From: a bacterium
GTDB taxonomy: Bacteria > Myxococcota_A > Bradymonadia > UBA7976 > UBA1532
Length of the DNA: 64,000 bases
Direction: 5' to 3'
Assembly (NCBI GenBank): GCA_030427205.1
Contig: JAUHXC010000047.1
Coordinates: 17,540 to 81,539 of the forward strand
This document shows, in pieces, positions 44,300-52,874 of this stretch. The stretch's first letter is position 1. Each line of letters starts with the position of its first letter. A model generated the notes under the pieces. That model was not told the DNA's origin and did no database searches. It saw nothing but the letters and a program-made list of their open reading frames with translations. The position numbers and the translations under genes were made by a program.

Positions 44300-46134
44300 C
44301 GTGCGAACTGCAGCGGCGCGAGCACCGGGTAGCGGTTGAGGCCGACGTCGCCCAGGGCGACCTCACGCAGCGGATAGGCCGAGGCGTTGCCGAACCAGTC
44401 GAGGCAGTCGGCGGAGAGCGCGCCGTCCCACGTCGCCGGCGCGATCACGTTCTGCACGTTGGCCGCCGCGTGGGCCCAGTTGGCGGGCAGCGGGTTCGCC
44501 GCCACCATCATCCGCTGGTTGAAGCGATCGTAGATGACCCGCCGGCCGTGCAGCGGCGGCGCGGTCGCCGAACCGCCGTTGAGGTAGGCGTTGCCGCTGC
44601 AGTTCGCGCCGCTGTAGATGACCTGGCTCGGCGCGATCGTGCCGTCCCAGCGCAGCCCGACCACGTACTCGTTGCTGGTGATCAGCTGGACCCCGTCGCG
44701 CTCGATGTGCAGGACGGTGCCGAGCTCGACGCCGTTGCGGTCGAGCACCCGCACGCCGAGGCCGGCGGGGCCCTGAATACCCTGCGGACCCGCGCCGCCC
44801 TGCGGCCCCTGCTCGCCCTGCGGGCCCTGCTCACCCTGCGGCCCGGCCGGCCCGATCGGACCCTGCGCGCCGATGGGCCCTTGAATGCCCTGCGGCCCCT
44901 GCACCCCCTGCGGCCCCTGGTCTCCTTGCGGACCCTGCGGGCCAGCGGGCCCGATCGGTCCCTGGGGGCCAATCGGACCCGGATCCCCCTGAGCGCCCAC
45001 CGGGCCTTCGGGGCCGATGGCGCCCACCGGACCTTCGGCGCCCACGTCGCCTTGCTCGCCTTGTGGGCCGCGCTCGCCCTGCGGGCCCTGGTCGCCCTCC
45101 GGCCCCTCCGGACCGACCGGTCCGACGGGCCCCTCGGGGCCTCGCGGACCCTCCGGGCCGATCGGCCCGGTTTCGCCCGTCTCCCCCTGGATGCCCTGCG
45201 GGCCCTGGGGCCCCTGCTGCCCTTCCGGACCCTCCGGACCGATCGGGCCAGCCGGGCCTTCCGGGCCGATCGGCCCGTCGGCGCCGACCGGACCCCGTGG
45301 GCCCGGCTCGCCCTGTGGGCCACGCAGCGCGTCGGCATGGGCCGCCGCCAACGCCGCGGCGAGCGGACCGAAGAAGCCTTCCTCCCGGTCGAGCAGCGCG
45401 TCGACGAGGGTGTCGGTCTCGGGCAGCGGAGCGGCCTCGCCCTGCGGGCCCTGTTCACCCTGCGGGCCCTGTTCGCCCTGCGGGCCCCGTTCGCCCTGCG
45501 GGCCCTCTTCACCCTGCGGACCCTGCTCGCCCTGCGGACCCTGATCACCCTGCGGGCCCTGCTCGCCCGGTTCACCCTGCGAGCCCGGCTCACCCTGCGG
45601 ACCCTGCAGGCCCTGCTCGCCTTGCGAGCCCGGCTCGCCCTGGGGCCCCTGCAGACCGGCCATATCGCCCACCCAGCGTCCGTCGGCGTCGATGACGACC
45701 TGCCCGCCGACAGCGACCGAGTCGGGCGTGATGTCGCCCCCGTCGAGCCCTGAGGCCACCGCCGCTCGCACCGCATACGGCAGCGCGCCTATGCGAAACC
45801 GCGGCTGCATCTCGGCGTCGCCGTCCACCGCGACGCCGAGGAAGAGCTCGCCGCCGTCGAAGATCGCCTCATCGATGGCCGAGGCCGATCCCAGGCGATG
45901 GGTGTAGTAGCCGAAAGTGACCGTGACATCGGCCCCCTCGGTCCACAGCGCCTCACCGCCGGCCGCCGCCTCGTACAACGCAAAGCGCATGTTCAGGACG
46001 CCCTCGACCGGCACCCCGGCGGGATCGAGCAGCCGCCCGCGGGTATCGAAGCCATCGGGTACGGCCAGCGCCGGCCCGGCCATCGCGGTACAGAGCGCCA
46101 GGGTGGCGGGCGCCAGCCATCGAAGGGGTCTCAT
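44296..46134 (-). CDS. Secreted collagen-like protein
   Basis: 612 aa from ATG 46134 (AGGAG upstream). A signal peptide ends GPALA. An N-terminal beta domain (about 30-155) with GVPVEGVLNMRFALYEAAAGG and IGALPYAVRAAV is typical of trimeric fibre heads or stalk-base domains. Two collagen-like Gly-X-Y blocks follow (about 160-233 and 275-457), built from GPQGEQ, GPEGPV and GPIGPE units, split by a helical, non-collagenous insert with TLVDALLDREEGFFGPLAAA. A unique C-terminal domain (about 460-612) has two Cys. Probably a trimeric surface fibre. Confidence 0.88.
   Translation of the reverse strand: MRPLRWLAPATLALCTAMAGPALAVPDGFDTRGRLLDPAGVPVEGVLNMRFALYEAAAGGEALWTEGADVTVTFGYYTHRLGSASAIDEAIFDGGELFLGVAVDGDAEMQPRFRIGALPYAVRAAVASGLDGGDITPDSVAVGGQVVIDADGRWVGDMAGLQGPQGEPGSQGEQGLQGPQGEPGSQGEPGEQGPQGDQGPQGEQGPQGEEGPQGERGPQGEQGPQGEQGPQGEAAPLPETDTLVDALLDREEGFFGPLAAALAAAHADALRGPQGEPGPRGPVGADGPIGPEGPAGPIGPEGPEGQQGPQGPQGIQGETGETGPIGPEGPRGPEGPVGPVGPEGPEGDQGPQGERGPQGEQGDVGAEGPVGAIGPEGPVGAQGDPGPIGPQGPIGPAGPQGPQGDQGPQGVQGPQGIQGPIGAQGPIGPAGPQGEQGPQGEQGPQGGAGPQGIQGPAGLGVRVLDRNGVELGTVLHIERDGVQLITSNEYVVGLRWDGTIAPSQVIYSGANCSGNAYLNGGSATAPPLHGRRVIYDRFNQRMMVAANPLPANWAHAAANVQNVIAPATWDGALSADCLDWFGNASAYPLREVALGDVGLNRYPVLAPLQFAR
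44763..45660 (-). repeat. Gly-X-Y collagen-like coding repeats
   Basis: Nine-base-type units (GGC CCN CAG/GAG and variants) run in two blocks separated by about 120 nt coding for the helical insert. The degenerate repeat produces open frames on the opposite strand that should be ignored. Confidence 0.85.
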
Positions 46135-46250
46135 GATCTCATGCTCCTGATGGAAGAGTGCGGGCGACCCGGCCGCCCGTGCGACGGCCGATGATACACC
46201 GTCCCTGCCGGGACACATCAAGCGTCGGTCGCGAGACCGGCGGCCGTCGC

Positions 46251-46757
46251 TCAGAATCGAACGTGCACTCCGGCGGGCAAGAGCGTCACCGCCGACGTGG
46301 CAGGCTCTGCCGAGCCGCCTGCCCGTCGTCGGGAGCCAATCCAGCTCGCGCCGCCGGAGATCAACGGCACCAGGCCGCCGACCGCGTAGATGATGCCGGT
46401 CGAGACCAGCACCAGGTCGCCGACCCGATCGACCTCGTCCCGTCCGCTCGGCGCGATCAACGGCACGGTGATCATCGCGCTCGATATACCGAGCATGACC
46501 CCGCCGACGACCATGGCCACGTTGCCTGGATGGTCGATGTCGGCGATCCGGGACCGCTCGATCTCGATGTCGCCCTGCCCCGTTCGCACGACGAGCTGCC
46601 GGGCGTCGCTGCGGACGATCTCACCGTCGATCGGCGGGCCATCTTCGAGTTGGATCGTGGCGCTGGTGCAGCCGGTCGCGAGGGCAGCGGCCAGCGCTGC
46701 CACGCCGAGCGGGCCCGCGGACCGTCGAGCGCGTGTCTCGGTCGAATGGTCGATCAT
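46251..46757 (-). CDS. Lipoprotein with two membrane helices, function unknown
   Basis: 168 aa from ATG 46757; the longer frame is antisense to the FGE-like gene. A lipobox ALATGC ends the signal peptide. Residues about 35-75 are a small beta unit with DGPPIDGEIVRSDARQLVVR and DIEIERSRIADIDHPG. This resembles a short SH3-like response seen in many bacterial lipoproteins. Two hydrophobic segments follow (GNVAMVVGGVMLGISSAMI and LVSTGIIYAVGGLVPLISGG). It follows the FGE-like gene by 31 nt. Confidence 0.75.
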   Translation of the reverse strand: MIDHSTETRARRSAGPLGVAALAAALATGCTSATIQLEDGPPIDGEIVRSDARQLVVRTGQGDIEIERSRIADIDHPGNVAMVVGGVMLGISSAMITVPLIAPSGRDEVDRVGDLVLVSTGIIYAVGGLVPLISGGASWIGSRRRAGGSAEPATSAVTLLPAGVHVRF

Positions 46758-46788
46758 GGTCGCGCAGAGACATCGGCCGCCTCGACCG

Positions 46789-48327
46789 TCACAGGTTGCG
46801 CACGACCCGGAAGCCGAGGAAGACATCGGTCGCGCTGGCGCGCACGCTGCTGCGGGCCGTGACCCGGATCGCGTGCTCGCCGTGCGCCGCCGATCCGCCG
46901 CGCACGCTGCGCGCCTCCGCGTCGTCGGGACCGCACGGATCGTAGGGCTCGCTGGTGCGGTAGATGTCGGCGTCGTAGCCGTCCCAGCACCATTCGAAGA
47001 CATTGCCCGAGAGGTCGAAGAGGCCGAGGTCATTGGGCGACTTGCGCCCCACGGGGTGGGTCTGATTGCCGCTCGTCCGGCGATACCACGCGACCCGCTC
47101 GGGATCGTCCGAGCCGGCGAATTCGAAAGCGCCGTTGCCGCGCGCCGCGCGCTCCCACTCGGCCTCGGTCGGCAGGCGGTAACCATCGGCGTCGCGCCGC
47201 CACCGCACCGTCGGCGGATCTCCCGGCCCGATATGGTACGCCGCCTTGCGCCCGCACAGGGCCGAGAGCGCGTTGCAGAAGCGCACCGCGTCGTACCAAT
47301 CGACCCGCTCGACCGGGTTGAGCGGGTCGACGTGCCGCGCCGGGTTGTAGCCCATCACCGCCGTGAACATGGCCTGGGTCACCGGCACGGTCGCCATGTG
47401 AAAGCCGCGGCTCAGCTCGACCCGGCGCAGCGGCACCTCGTCGGCGGTGCGCTTGTCGCCGGTATCGGCGGTGCCCATCCAGAACCGACCGGCGGGCACC
47501 TCGGCGAGCGCCAGCGGATCCCCCTGCCCGCGCTCCATGCCCAGCGGTTCGAACCAGACCCGGCGATCGGTCTTCTGGCGATGTTCGAGGGCCGCGAGCT
47601 TGGTGCGCAGCCCGCGCAGCTCTTCGGTGGCGATGAGCTGTTCGCCGTCGGCCATCTCGGCCGCGCTGATGGTCTCGGCGACCATCAGCTTGAGCCGGAC
47701 CTCCTGCGCCTTGAACTTCTCGTCGATCTCGTCGAGCGCCTTGCGCGCCTCGCCCGAGAGCCGGCCGAACCAGCCCGACGCGTCGCCGACCGCCTCGATC
47801 TCGGCGTTCTTCTGGCGCAGCAGCGCGTCGAGCTCGGTCTGCGCCTTCTCCGCCGCGACCGTCGCCCGGTCGCGCTTCTCGATGCTCGACGTCTTTCGGG
47901 CCTCGAGCCGGGCCATCTCGCGGCGCAGCGCCAGCAGCTGCTCGCCGTCGCTCGAGCCGCCGGACTGCCGCCGGACGTAGAGCCGATAGGCGTCGAGCAG
48001 ATGCGGCGAGACCCCGCCCGCGCGCAGGGCCGCCGCCAGCTCGGCCTCGATGAGCATGATGGTCTTCTTGCGGCGGAAGGGCTCGGTCTGCTCGATGACC
48101 GCCGCGTCGCCGAAGGTATCGAGGAAAGCCGCCACCGCGGCGTCGCGGGACGCCTTGCCGTCGGCGATCCACTGGAGGGTGCCGCGCCAGTTGCGGGCCA
48201 CTTCAGCCTCGCGCCCGGCGGCCAGCTCGGCCCACCACGCCTTCGCCTTGCGCGGGCGGGGCGCCGGGCGCTTGTCCTTCTCGGCGGCGGCGGCCCGTTC
48301 CAGGGCCTGGCGGAGCTGCTCGTCCAT
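46789..48327 (-). CDS. FGE-sulfatase (SUMF1)-fold protein with long coiled-coil N-terminus
   Basis: 512 aa, soluble. Residues about 1-275 are charged and helical with coiled-coil stretches (LRREMARLEARKTSSIEKRD, ELRGLRTKLAALEHRQ). Residues about 280-512 are the SUMF1/FGE fold: VPAGRFWMGTADTGDKR, VPVTQAMFTAVMGYNPARHV, DGYRLPTEAEWERAARGNG, LFDLSGNVFEWCWDG and RSVRGGSAA. The two catalytic cysteines of true formylglycine-generating enzymes are not present in the final segment (RVTARSSVRAS), so oxidase activity is unlikely. FGE-fold modules occur in bacterial conflict and signalling systems. It directly follows the TerD/protease gene in the Ter operon (87 nt gap). Confidence 0.85.
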   Translation of the reverse strand: MDEQLRQALERAAAAEKDKRPAPRPRKAKAWWAELAAGREAEVARNWRGTLQWIADGKASRDAAVAAFLDTFGDAAVIEQTEPFRRKKTIMLIEAELAAALRAGGVSPHLLDAYRLYVRRQSGGSSDGEQLLALRREMARLEARKTSSIEKRDRATVAAEKAQTELDALLRQKNAEIEAVGDASGWFGRLSGEARKALDEIDEKFKAQEVRLKLMVAETISAAEMADGEQLIATEELRGLRTKLAALEHRQKTDRRVWFEPLGMERGQGDPLALAEVPAGRFWMGTADTGDKRTADEVPLRRVELSRGFHMATVPVTQAMFTAVMGYNPARHVDPLNPVERVDWYDAVRFCNALSALCGRKAAYHIGPGDPPTVRWRRDADGYRLPTEAEWERAARGNGAFEFAGSDDPERVAWYRRTSGNQTHPVGRKSPNDLGLFDLSGNVFEWCWDGYDADIYRTSEPYDPCGPDDAEARSVRGGSAAHGEHAIRVTARSSVRASATDVFLGFRVVRNL

Positions 48328-48414
48328 GGGCTCCTCGACGGGGTGCGCCCTCGATCTACCACGGGCCGCGGGCCGCTGGCGAGGGGGCCACGGCCCGGCG
48401 CACCCGGGCCCGGC

Positions 48415-49686
48415 TCAGTGAGGCAGCCAGCCCAGGCGGCGCATCTCGTTGACGTCGATCGCGAAGTTGGCGTGCATGCCCGCCGTCGGCGCGAGGCCGC
48501 TGGTGAGCACGCCGATGACCTCGCCGGTCTCGCGCATGAACACCGGACCGCCGCTCGAACCGGGCGCCGCGCCGGCGTCGATCTGCAGAACACGCAAGCC
48601 ATCGGGCGTGCGCACGCTGTTGATGATGCCCCGGGAGAACGTGATCTCGCTGCCCATCGCCGTGCCGAGCGGATAGCCGACCAGCCCCACCTCGTCGCCC
48701 AGATCGGGCGGCGTATGGGAGACCTTCAGCCGCAGCCAGTTCTCGACGCCCCACGGATCGACCAGTCGGATCAGCGCGATGTCGGCGTGCGCGTCGGAGA
48801 CCAGCACCTCGGCCCGCCGCGGCGTATGCGTGCCGCGGAAGGTCACCGTCATCGCCACCGCGTCCTCGACGACGTGATGGCAGGTCAGCATCGTACCGCC
48901 GGGCGTGATCGCGAAGGCCGTGCCGCCATGGGTCTTGCCCTCGCGGGTCTGCACCTCGACCCGGGCGACCGCCGGCAGCAGCGCCGCCGGGATCTTGTGC
49001 GGCTTGACCCCGCCCGGCCAGTCGCGGGGCAGCATCACGTGACCCGCGCCCCAACCCGATCCGCCGGACCCCGAGCCGCCATCCCCGCCCCCGGCAGGCG
49101 GCGCGGGAGACGGCGGCGGCGCCGGCGCGTGGGCGCCGTCGAGCCGCGGCACGATGTCACCGGGCAGCTTGAGCTTGCTCGCCATCGACGGCAGACCGCC
49201 CAGATAGCCGCCGCCGTCGGCCCGGAAACGCCACTTCCCGCTCTTGAGGTACAGCTCGCCGAGCACCAGGGCCGACTCGCGACCCAGCTCGCTGCCGGGC
49301 ACGGCGAAGATCGCCAACCGGGTATTGTCCGGCCCAACCACGCTGATGCTCAGCTCATCGAGCTGAGCCAGGTGCGTCGCCGTGCGCCGCGCGGCCTCGG
49401 TGACCCACACCGCCACGATCATGCGCTCGATGCGATCGCCCAGCCGCCGGGTATCGACGTGAAAACGACCGCTGCCGACGCTGTCGAAGCGAATCGCCCC
49501 GTCCAACGCCGCCGGATCACGATGGCTGACGATCGCCGACGGCGGCGCCGAGCCCATGCGCCCGCGATCGATCACGAAGACCGCCTTGTTCACCGCCGTC
49601 GCGATCGAGCCGTGCAGGGTCAGCTCGAGCTGAACCGCCTCGACCGACGGCAGCGGAAAGCGCTGCCCCCGTTGCAGCGAGGACAC
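48415..49686 (-). CDS. TerD-like domain fused to a trypsin-like serine protease
   Basis: 423 aa. Residues about 1-175 form a TerD-like beta domain (FPLPSVEAVQLELTLHG ... LVLGELYLKSGKWRFRADGGG) in which the acidic DxDxS calcium site of classical TerD is lost. A Pro/Gly/Ser linker (about 185-215) follows. Residues about 235-423 are an S1C-type protease with His in LTCHHVVEDA, Asp in HADIALIRLVD and Ser in GAAPGSSGGPVFM, so the triad is intact. There is no signal peptide or membrane helix, so it is cytoplasmic. It starts 4 nt after the terA-like gene. Its targets are unknown; proteolysis under Ter control is the inference. Confidence 0.88.
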   Translation of the reverse strand: MSSLQRGQRFPLPSVEAVQLELTLHGSIATAVNKAVFVIDRGRMGSAPPSAIVSHRDPAALDGAIRFDSVGSGRFHVDTRRLGDRIERMIVAVWVTEAARRTATHLAQLDELSISVVGPDNTRLAIFAVPGSELGRESALVLGELYLKSGKWRFRADGGGYLGGLPSMASKLKLPGDIVPRLDGAHAPAPPPSPAPPAGGGDGGSGSGGSGWGAGHVMLPRDWPGGVKPHKIPAALLPAVARVEVQTREGKTHGGTAFAITPGGTMLTCHHVVEDAVAMTVTFRGTHTPRRAEVLVSDAHADIALIRLVDPWGVENWLRLKVSHTPPDLGDEVGLVGYPLGTAMGSEITFSRGIINSVRTPDGLRVLQIDAGAAPGSSGGPVFMRETGEVIGVLTSGLAPTAGMHANFAIDVNEMRRLGWLPH

Positions 49687-49690
49687 CGCT

Positions 49691-50854
49691 CTACTTCCGG
49701 CCGGCGGTCCAGCGAAAGCCGAACCCGAAGTGGTTGTCGCAGTCGAGGTGGTGGCGGAAGTAGCGCTCTTCCTTGGTGATCGAGATGTCGCCGCCCGAGC
49801 CGGTGATGGTGCACACCGCGCAGAACGTCAGCCGCGGATCGGGCGCGTCGCAGTGCACGGTGATCTCGGTGCCGTTGGTGTCTTTGACCGTCACCCGCCC
49901 GTTGACCTGGGTGAAGTTCTGACTGCCCTCGTAGATCATCGCGAAGATGACCACCCGCTTGACCATCTCCGGCTTGTAGAACCGCATGTTCTCGCCGTCG
50001 GTGGCCGCGCCGGAGCGATCGTCCTTGTCCAGCTCGATCCACGGGCTGCCGTAGCGATTGCCGAAGTTGCCGCCGAGCGGCTGGATGACCCCGCGGTCGC
50101 CGTTGACCATCTCGTAGAAGCAGCCGAGGTCGAGGTCGGCCGATCCGCCACCGCCGCCGAACCACGACCGCTTCTTCTGCTGATCCCAGTTCAGGTTGAT
50201 GTGGATGACATTGTCGCCCTTCTTCTTGAGCGACAGCTTCTGGCTCTGTCCGCGCTTCTCGAGGGTGATCTTGCCCAGGTTGAGCTTGGGCGGCTCCGGC
50301 GCGGGCTCGGGCGGCGGCGCCGGCGCTGCCGGCTCGGCGACCTCGCCGCCGAAGTGCTCGAGCAGCGCCCCGAGGCCGCCGTTGAAGCCCTGGCCCACCG
50401 CGGCGCAGCGCCAGACGCCCTTGCGGTAGACCTCGGCGATCATCACCGCCTTCTCACCGCCGAAGAGCGAGCCGTCGAAGGGGAAGCTCATCTTGCGGCC
50501 GCCGGACTCGATGGCCAGCTCGCTGCCGCCGATGCCCGACATCGTGCCCGACCCGTCGATCGTCGCCGCGAAGACGAGCTTGTCGATCTTGGCCGGCAGG
50601 CGGTCGAGATCGATGGCGAAGACCTTGTCGAAGCCGCCGCTGCCGCCCTTGAGCTCGACGCCGCCGCACGGCGAGCGGGTCTGGTTGTAGAAGACGAAGT
50701 AGGCTTCGTCGCTGAGCTTGCCCGCCGAGTCGAGCCCGAAGCAGCTCAGGTCGACGTCCGACCCGCTCGGCCCGGCGAGCCGGACCCCCACCTCGAACCG
50801 ACTGCCGACGCCGAGCTTCTCGAGCTGGCTCTTCTGGCCCCGCTGAAACTGCAT
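49691..50854 (-). CDS. terA: TerA-like protein (two TerD domains)
   Basis: 387 aa, the same size as enterobacterial TerA. N-terminal TerD domain: GSDVDLSCFGLDSAGKL, EAYFVFYNQ and GGEKAVMIAEVYRKGVWRC. After a Pro linker, the C-terminal domain has ITLEKRGQSQKLSLKKKGD, a glycine loop and DLDLGCFYEMVNGDRGVIQP, the usual TerA second module. TerD-fold proteins bind calcium and assemble at the membrane inner face, and are linked to tellurite, phage and stress tolerance. Upstream spacing to the TerZ-like gene is 40 nt. Confidence 0.92.
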   Translation of the reverse strand: MQFQRGQKSQLEKLGVGSRFEVGVRLAGPSGSDVDLSCFGLDSAGKLSDEAYFVFYNQTRSPCGGVELKGGSGGFDKVFAIDLDRLPAKIDKLVFAATIDGSGTMSGIGGSELAIESGGRKMSFPFDGSLFGGEKAVMIAEVYRKGVWRCAAVGQGFNGGLGALLEHFGGEVAEPAAPAPPPEPAPEPPKLNLGKITLEKRGQSQKLSLKKKGDNVIHINLNWDQQKKRSWFGGGGGSADLDLGCFYEMVNGDRGVIQPLGGNFGNRYGSPWIELDKDDRSGAATDGENMRFYKPEMVKRVVIFAMIYEGSQNFTQVNGRVTVKDTNGTEITVHCDAPDPRLTFCAVCTITGSGGDISITKEERYFRHHLDCDNHFGFGFRWTAGRK

Positions 50855-50894
50855 CGTCCCCTCCTCCTCTGCCGCCGCTGTATCTCGCTGGACC

Positions 50895-51503
50895 TCAGGC
50901 GTACTGCCGGGCCTGGGCCTCGATGTCCTGGATGGTCTGCTGCCGGCCCGAGGCCTGCTCGCCGATGGCTTCGAAGCTCCACCCGCCGCCGGAGCGGTTG
51001 ACCTTGGCGATGATGAAGCCGCGCGCCGCGCCGCCCTGCGTATTCAGGTTGAAGCGGGCGACCTCTTTGTCGGTGCCCATGTCGACGACGTTGCAGAACG
51101 CGAACGGGATGCCATCGAAGGTCTCGCCGGTGTAGCTGTTGACCACGAAGACGATGCTCTGGATCTCGGCGGGCACCCGCTTGAGATCGACGTTGATCAC
51201 CTCGTTGGGGTCGTTCTCGCTGCCGCCGCCCTCGCGGTCGTCGCCGGTGTGCACGATCGAGCCGTCTTCGCTCTGCAGCTTGCGCCACCAGACCGAATCC
51301 ATCGGCTCACCGCCGTTGGCGTAGACGATCGCCGAGGCGTCGAGGTCGACCTCGATCTTCTTGATGCCGCCGCCGAAGCCGAAGAACCCCTTCTTGTGCA
51401 CCTCGCGCAGCCCCCAGCCGAGGCCCACCGCGACCCGCTCGAGCGACGAGCCGCCGTCCTTGGAGAGGCTGATCTTCTGGCCCTTGGAAAGGCTGATGCC
51501 CAT
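50895..51503 (-). CDS. terZ: TerD-family protein, TerZ-like
   Basis: 202 aa, one TerD domain. It starts GISLSKGQKISLSKDGG and has VDLDASAIVYANGG (acidic calcium site), SEDGSIVHTGDDREGGG and EVINVDLKRVPAEIQSIVF, closing with WSFEAIGEQASGRQQTIQDI. The insert KKGFFGFGGGIKKI and length match TerZ better than TerD or TerE. It lies 45 nt after the exchanger gene and upstream of the terA-like gene. Confidence 0.9.
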   Translation of the reverse strand: MGISLSKGQKISLSKDGGSSLERVAVGLGWGLREVHKKGFFGFGGGIKKIEVDLDASAIVYANGGEPMDSVWWRKLQSEDGSIVHTGDDREGGGSENDPNEVINVDLKRVPAEIQSIVFVVNSYTGETFDGIPFAFCNVVDMGTDKEVARFNLNTQGGAARGFIIAKVNRSGGGWSFEAIGEQASGRQQTIQDIEAQARQYA

Positions 51504-51548
51504 GTGATGACTCCCTGATTGATGAAGAGAAGAGAAGAGATGCGCGGC

Positions 51549-52784
51549 TCAGCGCAGCGGATCGAGCGGTTCGAGCGGCTCGGCCGCCATGGCCGCGACC
51601 GCCGGCGCCACGTCGTTCGCCGCGAACCACTCGTCCACGGCGGCCCACTCGGCGCCGATGCCGCGGCCGACGACGAAGGCGGTCCAGATGAAGTACAGGC
51701 CGAAGAGCACCACCGCCTTGACCTTGCCGACCCCGCCGCCGATGAGGAAGATCGCCAGCACCACGGCGGTCACCGCCAGCAGCACCCAGCGCAGGATCTG
51801 CACGTCGGCCGCCGCGCCGCTCGCGGTCAGCTCGACCGCGCCGACGGTGAGGCCGTAGAGCATCAGCGGCAGGCCGAGGCAGACGCAGATGTCGAAGATG
51901 TTGCTGCCCACGGCGTTGGCCACCGCGTCGTCGTAGTTGCCCTTGAGGGCGTCCTTCACCGACAGCACCGTATCGGGCACGCTCGTCGCGGCCGCCGCGA
52001 GGATGACCGCGGTGAAGTAGGGCTCCACGCCGAGGGCCTGGGCGGAGTGCTCGACGGCCCAGGCGATGCCGGCGCAGGCCAGGGCGATGTAGCCGGTGGA
52101 GATCAGGAGCACGACCCACGCGCTGCTGCGGGTGAAGTCCTTGCCGCCGAAGAAGCGGGCGTTGGCGTCGAGCAGCCAGTTGAGGCCGAGCAGGCCGACG
52201 CTGGCATCGTCGTCTTCTTCGTCTTCGTCCTCGTCGTCGTCGCCTTCGTCGACCCCGAAGCCGGTGCCGAGGGTGATGCCGATGTAGACGAGGTAGATGA
52301 CCACCAGGCCGCCGCCCATCCACCAGACGACCGTGGTGTCGCCCAGGAAGTAGATCAGCGCCAGCTCGGCGCCGACGAAGAAGATCCCGTCCTTGAGGAC
52401 CACCTTCTTGTCGAGGGTGATCCGATCGACCTTGGTGCGGGTGCCGCCCGGGCCCTTGACGCCCATGAACAAGACGGCGAGCACACACAGGCCGGGGATG
52501 ATGACCGCGTTGAACACCGCGCTGCCGGCGCAGGTGGCGATGCCCGCCGAGAAGCCGTCGGCCCGACTGCCGAAGAAGTCCGGGGCGAACAGCGGCCCGA
52601 AGAGCAGCAGCGCGGTGGTGAAGAGCTCGGGCAGCGAGCTGCCGATCGCGTTGATCGTCGCCCCCTTCACCCCGGGCTTCATGTTCTGGCCGAGAAAATC
52701 CGCCGCGTCCTCGAACGAGTTGCAGGCGTACATGATCACGATCGACATCAGGGCGATGACGACCAGCGAAGCGACGAGCAGCAT
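51549..52784 (-). CDS. Sodium/calcium exchanger (CaCA) family protein
   Basis: 411 aa with ten or more membrane helices. The two alpha repeats are visible: GATINAIGSSLPELFTTALL and AAAATSVPDTVLSVKDAL with NAVGSNIFDICVCLGLP. The central cytoplasmic loop (about residues 176-193) is a run of Asp and Glu (DEGDDDEDEDEEDDDAS), a likely calcium-sensing or binding stretch. It sits between two TerD-type genes, where ter operons usually carry the membrane protein TerC. It would move Ca2+ across the inner membrane in exchange for H+ or Na+. Confidence 0.9.
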   Translation of the reverse strand: MLLVASLVVIALMSIVIMYACNSFEDAADFLGQNMKPGVKGATINAIGSSLPELFTTALLLFGPLFAPDFFGSRADGFSAGIATCAGSAVFNAVIIPGLCVLAVLFMGVKGPGGTRTKVDRITLDKKVVLKDGIFFVGAELALIYFLGDTTVVWWMGGGLVVIYLVYIGITLGTGFGVDEGDDDEDEDEEDDDASVGLLGLNWLLDANARFFGGKDFTRSSAWVVLLISTGYIALACAGIAWAVEHSAQALGVEPYFTAVILAAAATSVPDTVLSVKDALKGNYDDAVANAVGSNIFDICVCLGLPLMLYGLTVGAVELTASGAAADVQILRWVLLAVTAVVLAIFLIGGGVGKVKAVVLFGLYFIWTAFVVGRGIGAEWAAVDEWFAANDVAPAVAAMAAEPLEPLDPLR

Positions 52785-52838
52785 CCGGGACTCCGAATCG
52801 GTCGGCGGCGAGATGGGGGCGGGCGGGGCCCGCGGCGG

Positions 52839-52867
52839 CCGGCGATCGGGGCGCGCCCGATCGCCGG
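52839..52867 (-). terminator. Strong stem-loop just after terD
   Basis: Two perfect 12-nt arms (CCGGCGATCGGG and CCCGATCGCCGG) with a 5-nt loop lie 8 nt after the terD stop. There is no T-run, so partial termination or messenger protection that would favour terD over the downstream genes is more likely than full termination. Confidence 0.5.
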
Positions 52868-52874
52868 TCGGGCG

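Noticed and set aside
44763..45660. A CRISPR or satellite array
   Set aside because: The periodicity is 9 bp and codes for Gly-X-Y triplets in a secreted protein.
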